Assembly (NCBI RefSeq): GCF_047302425.1
Contig: NZ_CP154855.1
Span: 558,001-622,000 of the forward strand
Direction of reading: 5' to 3'
Origin: Oceanitalea sp047302425
Lineage (GTDB): Bacteria > Actinomycetota > Actinomycetes > Actinomycetales > Actinomycetaceae
DNA: 64,000 bases
Shown: in pieces, positions 31,958-39,300 of the stretch
Numbering within the stretch: position 1 is the first letter of the stretch
How the letters are laid out: every line of letters starts with the position of its first letter
Position numbers and translations under genes: made by a program
The notes under the pieces: generated by a model
What the model saw: only the letters and a program-made list of their open reading frames with translations
What the model was told of the DNA's origin: nothing
Database searches by the model: none

Positions 31958-33472
31958 GTGCGACGCGGAGACGGACGGCTGAGTCACGACCTGCTCCCGG
32001 GGGAGGCCCCTCCCCAGGACGAGTGCGGGGTCTTCGGGGTCTGGGCACCGGGGGAGGAGGTCTCCCGGCTCACGTACTTCGGGATCTACGCCCTCCAGCA
32101 CCGCGGCCAGGAGTCGGCGGGCATCGCGACGAGCAACGGTGAGCAGCTCCTCGTCTACAAGGACATGGGCCTCGTCTCCCAGGTCTTCGACGACCAGACG
32201 CTCTCCGCGCTCCAGGGCCACATCGCCGTCGGGCACGTGCGCTACGCGACGACGGGGGCCAGCGCGTGGGAGAACGCGCAGCCGACCCTCGGCCCGGCGG
32301 GCACCGGGACGGTCGCCCTGGGCCACAACGGCAATCTCACCAACACCCGCCAGCTCATGGAGCTCGTCCGGGAGCGCTCCGGCACCGACCTCACGGGTGA
32401 GCTCGGACGCGGCAGCTCGACCGACACCGCCGTCATCACCGCCCTCCTCGCCGGGGAGGGCGCCGGCACCGGCTCCCTCGAGGCGACGGCGATGAACGTG
32501 CTGCCCCTGCTCGAGGGCGCGTTCTCGCTCGTCTTCATGGACGAGCACTCCCTCTACGCGGCGCGCGACCCGCAGGGCTTCCGGCCGCTCGTCCTGGGCC
32601 GCCTCCAGCGCGGCTGGGCGATCGCCTCGGAGACGGCGGCCCTCGACATCGTCGGGGCGACCTTCGTGCGGGAGATCGAGCCGGGCGAGCTCGTCGTCAT
32701 CGACGAGGACGGCCTGCGCTCCCAGCACTTCGCCAAGCCGCAGCCGCGCGGCTGCGTCTTCGAGTACGTCTACCTCGCGCGCCCCGACACGCAGATCGCC
32801 GGCCGCTCGGTCAACGCCGCGCGCAGCGAGATGGGCCGGGCGCTGGCCCGCGAGCACCCCGTCGACGCCGATCTCGTCATCCCTACCCCGGACTCCGGCA
32901 CCCCGGCCGCGATCGGGTACGCCCAGGAGTCGGGCATCCCCTTCGCGCAGGGCCTGGTGAAGAACGCCTACGTCGGGCGCACCTTCATCCAGCCGACCGA
33001 CACGATCCGCCAGCTCGGCATCAAGCTCAAGCTCAACCCGCTGCGCGAGGTCATCGAGGGCAAGCGGCTCGTCGTCGTCGACGACTCCATCGTCCGCGGC
33101 AACACCCAGCGCGCCCTCGTGCGGATGCTGCGCGAGGCCGGGGCCGCCGAGATCCACGTCCGCATCTCCTCCCCGCCCGTCAAGTGGCCGTGCTTCTACG
33201 GCATCGACTTCGCCACCCGGGCCGAGCTCATCGCCAACGGGATGAGCATCGAGGAGATCCGTGCCTCCCTCGGCGCCGACAGCCTCGGCTACATCTCCAC
33301 CGACGGGATGATCGAGGCCACCGCGGTGCCCCGCGCCCGGCTGTGCACCGCCTGCTTCACCGGCGAGTACCCCGTGCCCGTCGAGGACGCCGAGGCCGCG
33401 GCCGAGCGGCGTGACTACCAGGTCCTCCCGCCCCGCCACCCGGGGTCCCTGACGATTGCTGGAGCGCAGTGA
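31958..33472 (+). CDS. purF: Amidophosphoribosyltransferase PurF
   Basis: 504 residues. It catalyses the first step of purine synthesis, transferring glutamine-derived ammonia to PRPP. The nucleophile is Cys23 in ECGVFGVW, so a 22-residue propeptide must be removed. THE glutaminase domain continues through LQHRGQESAGIA. The PRPP-binding loop is VVVDDSIVRGNT near residue 370. Cysteines in RGCVFEY, KWPCFYG and RLCTACFTGEYP match the 4Fe-4S ligands of the Bacillus-type enzyme. GTG 31958 is chosen since GACCAT lies six bases upstream, like other leaderless starts here; a GTG at 31940 is the alternative. It overlaps purM by GTGA. Confidence 0.97.
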   Translation: MRRGDGRLSHDLLPGEAPPQDECGVFGVWAPGEEVSRLTYFGIYALQHRGQESAGIATSNGEQLLVYKDMGLVSQVFDDQTLSALQGHIAVGHVRYATTGASAWENAQPTLGPAGTGTVALGHNGNLTNTRQLMELVRERSGTDLTGELGRGSSTDTAVITALLAGEGAGTGSLEATAMNVLPLLEGAFSLVFMDEHSLYAARDPQGFRPLVLGRLQRGWAIASETAALDIVGATFVREIEPGELVVIDEDGLRSQHFAKPQPRGCVFEYVYLARPDTQIAGRSVNAARSEMGRALAREHPVDADLVIPTPDSGTPAAIGYAQESGIPFAQGLVKNAYVGRTFIQPTDTIRQLGIKLKLNPLREVIEGKRLVVVDDSIVRGNTQRALVRMLREAGAAEIHVRISSPPVKWPCFYGIDFATRAELIANGMSIEEIRASLGADSLGYISTDGMIEATAVPRARLCTACFTGEYPVPVEDAEAAAERRDYQVLPPRHPGSLTIAGAQ

Positions 33473-34575
33473 GCACCGAGAGCCGTACCCCGATCAGCTA
33501 CGCCGCCGCCGGCGTCGACACCGAGGCCGGCGACCGCGCCGTCGAGCTGATGAAGGGCGCCCTGCGCGCCACCCACGGGCCGGAGGTCGTCGGCGGCGCC
33601 GGCGGCTTCGCCGGCCTCTACGACGCCTCCGCGTTGCGCGAGTACCGCCGCCCGCTGCTTGCCACGTCCACCGACGGCGTCGGCACGAAGGTCGCCATCG
33701 CCCAGGCGATGGACGTCCACGACACCATCGGCCACGACCTCGTCGGCATGGTCGTCGACGACATCGTCGTCGTCGGCGCGAAGCCGCTCGTCATGACCGA
33801 CTACATCGCCTGCGGGCGGGTCGTGCCCGAGCGGATCGCCGACATCGTCCGCGGCATCGCCGAGGCCTGCGCGCTCACCGGCACCGCTCTCGTCGGCGGG
33901 GAGACGGCCGAGCACCCCGGCCTCCTCGGCCCGGACGAGTACGACGTCGCCGGTGCCGCGACGGGCGTCGTCGAGGCCGACCGGGTGCTGGGCCCGGAGC
34001 GGGTCGAGGAGGGCGACGTCCTCGTCGCCCTCGCCTCCTCCGGCCTGCACGCCAACGGCTACTCCCTGGTCCGGCGCGTGCTCGAGGTCAGCGGCTGGTC
34101 GCTGGAGCGTGAGGTCGCCGAGCTCGGCCGCACCGTGGGGGAGGAGCTCCTCGAGCCCACCCGCCTGTACACGCGGCTGTGCCTGGAGCTCGCGCAGGAC
34201 GACGACCTGCACGCCCTCTCGCACGTCACGGGTGGCGGCCTCGCCGCGAACCTCGCCCGCGTGCTGCCCGCCGGTCTCGTCGGGCACGTCGAGCGCGGCT
34301 CGTGGCAGGTGCCGGCCGTCTTCGACGTCGTGCGCCGCCTGGGCCCCGTCGAGTGGGCGGACCTCGAGCAGACGCTCAACCTCGGCGTCGGCATGGTCGC
34401 GGTGCTCGCGCCGGCGGCCGCCGAGCAGGCCGTGCGGACCGCGCAGGCGGCCAGCATCGACGCGTGGCAGCTGGGCACGGTCGAGCGCCCCACCGACCAG
34501 GACGGCGACGTCGTCACCGGCACCAAGGGCATGCGGGGCGGCGCCGTGCGCATGCACGGCAGCTACCGCAGCTGA
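33469..34575 (+). CDS. purM: Phosphoribosylformylglycinamidine cyclo-ligase PurM
   Basis: 368 residues of AIR synthetase, which closes the imidazole ring of FGAM using ATP. The sequence begins SYAAAGVDTEAGDRAVELMK, has LATSTDGVGTKVAIAQ near residue 65, GMVVDDIVVVGAKPL, LVGGETAEHPG near 145 and LSHVTGGGLAANLARVLP near 250, all AIRS motifs. The GTG at 33469 overlaps the purF stop, with GGAG four bases upstream, so purF and purM are coupled. A strong hairpin (34589-34628) ends the unit. The order purF-purM-DUF3073 is conserved across actinobacteria. Confidence 0.97.
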   Translation: MSTESRTPISYAAAGVDTEAGDRAVELMKGALRATHGPEVVGGAGGFAGLYDASALREYRRPLLATSTDGVGTKVAIAQAMDVHDTIGHDLVGMVVDDIVVVGAKPLVMTDYIACGRVVPERIADIVRGIAEACALTGTALVGGETAEHPGLLGPDEYDVAGAATGVVEADRVLGPERVEEGDVLVALASSGLHANGYSLVRRVLEVSGWSLEREVAELGRTVGEELLEPTRLYTRLCLELAQDDDLHALSHVTGGGLAANLARVLPAGLVGHVERGSWQVPAVFDVVRRLGPVEWADLEQTLNLGVGMVAVLAPAAAEQAVRTAQAASIDAWQLGTVERPTDQDGDVVTGTKGMRGGAVRMHGSYRS

Positions 34576-34588
34576 GCGCACGGATCAG

Positions 34589-34628
34589 CCCAGGTCGCCG
34601 CGTCCCTCGCGGGGATCGGCGACCTGGG
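34589..34628. terminator. Bidirectional hairpin between purM and DUF3073 gene
   Basis: A perfect 12-bp repeat (34589-34600 and 34617-34628) with a 16-nt loop lies between two convergent genes. No T-run is present. Confidence 0.72.
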
Positions 34629-34665
34629 GATCGCTGTCACGCCGTCGCCGTGGGCGACGGTGAAC

Positions 34666-34851
34666 CTAGTCCGAGCGGAGACGCCAGTCGTCGTCATCCT
34701 CTGCGGAGGGGATCTCGAAGTCGTGCATGTCCCGGTCATGGCTCTGCGACGCCAGCTCCCTCTCGAGAGCTTGGTAGTCGGTCTCCGGGCTGTAGTACTT
34801 CAGCCGGCGAGCGACCTTCGTCTGCTTGGCCTTCTGACGGCCGCGCCCCAT
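34666..34851 (-). CDS. DUF3073 protein
   Basis: 61 residues, starting MGRGRQKAKQTKVARRLKYY and continuing SPETDYQALERELA with an acidic tail. This is the small DUF3073 family found next to purM in mycobacteria (Rv0810c) and most other actinobacteria. Its basic N-terminus and acidic end suggest a nucleic-acid or ribosome contact, but no function is established. ATG 34851 is chosen because a GGAGGGGG site sits about ten bases upstream and the family begins MGRGR; an ATG six codons earlier lies within that site. Convergent with purM. Confidence 0.93.
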   Translation of the reverse strand: MGRGRQKAKQTKVARRLKYYSPETDYQALERELASQSHDRDMHDFEIPSAEDDDDWRLRSD

Positions 34852-34945
34852 GGCGTCGACCCCCTCCAACGTAGAAGAGGGGCAGGCACCGACGGTGTCG
34901 ATGCGGCCCCAGTTATGTGGTCATGGTTCGTGGTGCCCACGGTAC

Positions 34946-34969
34946 ATGGTCGAGCGCCGGTTCGACCAT
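34946..34969. repeat. 8-bp inverted repeat upstream of bldC
   Basis: ATGGTCGA and TCGACCAT flank eight bases in the 278-bp gap between the DUF3073 gene and bldC. A regulator site or the DUF3073 gene's upstream control region are possible; apart from this and the promoter near 35070 nothing was recognised in the gap. Confidence 0.35.
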
Positions 34970-35051
34970 CCGGCCGTGGTGTGGCCCCTCACTACGTGGG
35001 AGCCGGCGAGGCGCACCCGGGCCGTCCCGACGTGGGACCATCGTCCGCTTT

Positions 35052-35076
35052 TCGCCCGATTCGGGCGAGTTAGCGT
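35052..35076 (+). promoter_or_regulatory. Candidate bldC promoter with overlapping 7-bp palindrome
   Basis: TAGCGT at 35071-35076 is a plausible -10. TCGCCCG-ATT-CGGGCGA (35052-35068) is a perfect inverted repeat immediately upstream, in the -35/spacer position, suggesting regulation of bldC. Confidence 0.45.
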
Positions 35077-35129
35077 GATCGTCAGGCGCGTGAGGCGATC
35101 CGCGAGCCGTGACGGAACTGAGGTGCATC

Positions 35130-35339
35130 ATGGACGACAACCACCGCGAGGAGACACTTCTGACCCCCGGTGAGGTGGCGGCCCGCTTCCGCGTGGACCC
35201 GAAGACGGTCACCCGCTGGGCGAACGCCGGCAAGCTGACGGCGGTGCGGACCCTCGGCGGGCACCGGCGCTACCGGCGCAGCGAGGTCGACGAGCTGCTC
35301 CTCGCCAACGGCCTGGGCGCGGAGCAGCCCACCGGCTGA
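35130..35339 (+). CDS. bldC: BldC-family MerR-type DNA-binding protein
   Basis: 69 residues that are almost wholly a winged helix-turn-helix: LLTPGEVAARFRVDPKTVTRW, then AGKLTAVRTLGGHRRYRR and EVDELL. This equals the BldC family (about 68 residues), which binds direct repeats cooperatively and controls development in Streptomyces; orthologues persist in non-sporulating actinobacteria. ATG 35130 has TGAGGTG five bases upstream and gives the standard BldC length; a GTG seven codons earlier is less likely. The wing sequence GGHRRY is fully conserved. It converges with the DUF3618 gene with only four bases between stops. Confidence 0.93.
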   Translation: MDDNHREETLLTPGEVAARFRVDPKTVTRWANAGKLTAVRTLGGHRRYRRSEVDELLLANGLGAEQPTG

Positions 35340-35343
35340 GCGG

Positions 35344-35664
35344 CTAGTCCGAGCGCCGCGTCGCCAGCTTGGCGACGACGGCGAGCGCCGCCACGCCCGC
35401 ACCGACGATCCCGATGGCCTTGGGGTCGCCGCCCTTGACGTCGTCCAGGAGGGACTGGGCCTTCGCCCCGGCGCCCTTGGCCGCGTGCTGCGCCGACTCC
35501 CGCGTGCGTGCCAGGGCGGCCTTGAGGTTCGACTTCGCGTCCTTGAGCTGCTCGCGCGGGTCGAGCATCGTGCTCAGCTCGTCGACGGAGCTGGCCAGCT
35601 CCTGGCGGGTGCGCGCGAGGTCCGCCTCGATCTGCTCGGGCGTGCGCTTCTCCTGGCCGCTCAT
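35344..35664 (-). CDS. DUF3618 protein
   Basis: 106 residues. The N-terminal half has the DUF3618 signature RTPEQIEADLARTRQELASS followed by VDELSTMLDPREQLKD; a helical lysine-rich stretch follows and a single hydrophobic helix (IGIVGAGVAALAVVAKLA) near the C-terminus anchors it, leaving the basic TRRSD tail. Function is unknown; the family is restricted to actinobacteria and nearly always lies after a DUF1469 holin-like gene, as here. ATG 35664 overlaps the DUF1469 stop by four bases, so the two proteins are co-translated and may form an envelope complex. Confidence 0.88.
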   Translation of the reverse strand: MSGQEKRTPEQIEADLARTRQELASSVDELSTMLDPREQLKDAKSNLKAALARTRESAQHAAKGAGAKAQSLLDDVKGGDPKAIGIVGAGVAALAVVAKLATRRSD

Positions 35665-36092
35665 GAGCTGAGCCCCTTCTTCACTGCGTCGATGTCGGCC
35701 TTGAGGTTGGCCTTGGTCTCCTCGGCCGACGGCGTCGGGCCCGCCTGGATCTGCTTCTTGCCCAGGAGGGCGAGGACGCCGGCGATGACGAGAAGCACCA
35801 CCGCGACGATGAGCGCCGACAGCCACGCCGGCAGCGCTTCGGCCAGGCCCAGCACGGCGGTGGTGAGGAGGAGGGCGAAGGCGAAGAAGCCGAACAGCGC
35901 GGCACCGGCGAGCAGGCCCGCGCCGACGCCCACCTTCTTGGCCTTCTCGGTCGCCTTGACCTGGATCAGCTCGAGCTCCCCGCGCAGGATGCGCGAGAAC
36001 TGGTCGGACACGCGGGCGACCAGCTCGCCGACGGTGGGGCGCCCTGGCGGCTCGTGACCGGTTCCGAAGTGCTGCGGTTCCGCAGTGCTCAC
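35661..36092 (-). CDS. Phage-holin-like family protein (DUF1469)
   Basis: 143 residues. After a short polar start the PTVGELVARVSDQFSRILRGE segment is the DUF1469 signature; an amphipathic lysine-rich helix leads into two membrane helices (about 65-90 and 97-120: GLLAGAALFGFFAFALLLTT and LSALIVAVVLLVIAGVLALL). A charged C-terminal helix follows. Despite the 'actinobacterial holin' name this is a chromosomal envelope protein family with no lysis function shown. GTG 36092 was chosen because GAGGAAG lies six bases upstream; an ATG at 36140 has no site. Partner of DUF3618. Confidence 0.87.
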   Translation of the reverse strand: MSTAEPQHFGTGHEPPGRPTVGELVARVSDQFSRILRGELELIQVKATEKAKKVGVGAGLLAGAALFGFFAFALLLTTAVLGLAEALPAWLSALIVAVVLLVIAGVLALLGKKQIQAGPTPSAEETKANLKADIDAVKKGLSS

Positions 36093-36198
36093 GCGACTTC
36101 CTCTTTCCCGCGCCGTGGCGCCGTCGTCCTGCTCATGCACGCCCCATGATTGCCGTCAACGGCGTGCGGTGCACCTCGTTGCCTGGCCTGGGTGTGCG

Positions 36199-36227
36199 GG
36201 TGAACGCATTCTGGCAGGCCGGTGAAC
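36199..36227. promoter_or_regulatory. Two GGTGAAC units 22 bp apart (PHO-box-like)
   Basis: GGTGAAC occurs at 36199-36205 and 36221-36227, that is two 11-bp turns apart. Read on the opposite strand the unit is GTTCACC, close to the direct-repeat unit of Streptomyces PhoP boxes. It precedes a secreted nuclease/5'-nucleotidase gene, a sensible phosphate-starvation target. Confidence 0.4.
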
Positions 36228-36252
36228 TCTCGGCGTCTCGGTGAGTGAGACG

Positions 36253-36282
36253 TTGACTGTGCTGTGGGCCCTGTCACATCAT
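36253..36282 (+). promoter_or_regulatory. Candidate promoter of the secreted nuclease gene
   Basis: TTGACT (36253-36258) and CATCAT (36277-36282) with 18-bp spacing, 75 bases before the GTG. The remaining 36093-36358 gap shows only the repeats at 36199-36227. Confidence 0.5.
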
Positions 36283-36358
36283 GGGACGGCTTGCCCCTCC
36301 GTGCGCCCGACGTTGTGCGCACCCTCACCGCCGGCCCGTGGCCGGAGAAGGAGCACCA

Positions 36359-39300
36359 GTGAGTCGAGTCCCCCGCAGGTCCACTACTCGCAGTCGAGGG
36401 GGTGTGGCCGCCGTCGGGGCGGTCTCGCTCGTCCTCACCCCGCTCGTCGCCGTCACCCCAGCCGCCGCGCTCATGAGCGACGGACCGGTGTTCATCAGCG
36501 AGATCCACTACGACAACGCCGGCGACGACGTCGGCGAGGCCATCGAGGTCCAGGCGCCGGCCGGGGCCGACCTCACCGGCTGGCAGATCGTCCTGTACAA
36601 CGGCGGCAACGGTGCCGTGTACGACACAAAGGAGCTCGACGGCGTCATCGACGACTCCGGCGTCCTCGTCCAGGAGTACCCACAGAACGGCATCCAGAAC
36701 GGCGAGGCCGACGGCGTCGCTCTCGTCGACGCCGAGGGGGCGCTCGTCGAGTTCCTCTCCTACGAGGGGGTCCTCACGCCGACAGCCGGTCCGGCGGCAG
36801 GTGTCACGAGCACCGACATCGGTGTCGCGCAGGGGAGCAACCCGGCCGGCCAGTCGCTCCAGCGGCTCGACGGCGAGTGGATCGGCCCCCACCCCAGCAG
36901 CTTCGGCGCGGTGAACACCGCTCCACCGCCGCCGCCTGAGCCCGTGGACGTGACGATCGCCGAGATCCAGGGCTCGGGTGACACGACCCCGTACGACGGG
37001 CTGCCGGTCACCACCCGAGGCGTCGTCACGGCGGTCTACCCCGAGGGTGGCTTCAACGGGTTCTACATCCAGACCGCCGGCACCGGAGCGGACCTGGAGA
37101 ACCACAGCGCCTCGCACGGCATCTTCGTCTACGACCCCGCAAGGGTCGTTGAGGCGCAGGTCGGCACCCTTGTCGAGGTCACCGGCACGGCAGGCGAGTA
37201 CTTCGACCTCACGCAGTTGACCGACGTGACGTGGACCGTGCTCGGCGAGCCCGCCGAGGCGCCCAAGCCCGCCGCTATCGCCTTCCCCGCTACCGACGAG
37301 GAGCGCGAGCGCTACGAGGGCATGCTCGTCGAGCCGCAGGGCGGGTACGTCGTCACCGACACGTACTCGACCAACCGCTACGGCAGCGTCGGTCTCGCCT
37401 CCGGTGAGGAGCTGCTCCGCCAGCCCACCGACGTCGGGCGTCCTGGGTCCCCGGAGGCGCAGGCCGCCGTCGCGGACCGCGACGCCCGCGCCGTCACCCT
37501 CGACGACGGCTCGAGCTGGGACTACACGGACTTCGACAACGGGGCCCACGAGACCCCGCTCCCGTACCTCAGCACCGAGAGCCCGGTGAGGGTCGGCGCA
37601 GCGGTCACCTTCAGCGAGCCGGTGATCCTCGACTACCGCTTCCAGTGGAACTTCCAGCCGACCACCCAGGTGACCGGCGCGAACGACGAGTCGCCGGCCA
37701 CCTTCGAGAACACCCGCACCGCTGCTCCCGAGGCGGTCGGCGGGGACACGACGATCGCCTCCTTCAACGTCCTCAACTACTTCACGACGCTCGGCACCGA
37801 CGTCGCGTGCAACAGCACCTACGACGACCGCGAGGGCAACCCGGTCACGAACAACCGCTGCGACCCCCGCGGCGCCTACGACGCGGAGAACTTCGAGCGG
37901 CAGCAGGCCAAGATCGTCGCCGCGCTCACGGCGCTGGACGCCGACGTCGTCGCCCTCGAGGAGATCGAGAACTCCCGCCAGTTCAACGACGCCGGTGACC
38001 GCGACGTCGCGCTCGGCCGCCTCGTGGACGCCCTCAACGCGGAGGCGGGGGCGCCGGTGTGGGCCTTCGTGCCCTCACCGAGCACCGTCCCCGAGGACGA
38101 GGACGTCATCCGCAACGCCTTCATCTACCAGCGTGACGCCGTCACGCCGGTGGGGGAGTCACGGATCCTCGACGTCCCGGCCTTCGACAACGCCCGTGAG
38201 CCGCTCGCCCAGCACTTCGCACCGGTCGACGGCGAGGGTGAGGTCGTCGAGGGCGCCGAGACCTTCGTCGCCATCACCAACCACTTCAAGTCGAAGGGCT
38301 CCGGGGAGGGCGAGGACGCCGACCAGGGCGACGGCCAGGGCGCGTCGAACCACTCCCGGGTCCTGCAGGCCCAGGCCCTGGCGGCCTTCGCCGACGAGCT
38401 CGTGACGGAGCTGGGCACCGAGAACGTCTTCCTCCTCGGTGACTTCAACTCCTACACCCAGGAGGACCCGATGCACGTCCTCTACGACGCCGGGTACATC
38501 AACATCGCCCAGGAGAGGACGGAGGAGAGCACCTACCTCTTCGACGGCCTCGTCGGCTCTCTCGACCACGTCCTCGGCAACGAGGCGGCCGAGGGCCTGG
38601 TCACCGGCGCGGACATCTGGAACATCAACGCCTACGAGGCGATCGCGCTCGAGTACAGCCGGCGCAACTACAACGTCACGGACCTGTACGACGAGAGCCC
38701 GTACCGCTCCAGCGACCACGACCCCGTCATCGTGGGGCTCGACCTGGTCCAGGAGCCGGACACTGTCGACATCAACCTGCTCGCCTTCAACGACTTCCAT
38801 GGCCGCCTCAACGACTACGTCACCAACCGGCAGACCGGCGTCGTCAGCAACGCGACGCTCTCCTTCGCGGGGACGATCGAGGAGCTGCGCGCCGAGGCGG
38901 GAGAGGGCAGCACGCTCCTCCTGTCGTCCGGTGACAACATCGGTGCCTCGCTGTTCACCTCCTCCGTGCAGGAGGACAAGCCGACCATCGACGTCCTCAA
39001 CGCCCTGGACGTCGCGGTGTCGAACGTCGGCAACCACGAGTTCGACGCCGGCTTCGACAACCTCACCGGCCAGGTCACCGACTGGGCCGACTTCAAGCAC
39101 CTCGGGGCCAACGTCTACGGCCCGGACGGTGAGCCCGCGCTGCCGGAGTACGACACCTTCGAGGTCGACGGCGTAACCGTCGCGGTCATCGGCGTCGTCA
39201 CCCAGGAGACACCGACCCTCGTGACCCCCGGCGGTATCGAGGGGCTCACGTTCGGCAACCCGGTCGACGCGGTCAACCGCGTGGCGGGCGAGCTGAGCGA

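Noticed and set aside
35661..36092. Holin-like gene as sign of a prophage
   Set aside because: DUF1469 is a chromosomal envelope family that pairs with DUF3618; no other phage gene is present.
36359..36480. Twin-arginine signal on the secreted nuclease
   Set aside because: The N-terminus has scattered arginines but no RRxFLK-type motif before the hydrophobic core, so the Sec route is more likely.
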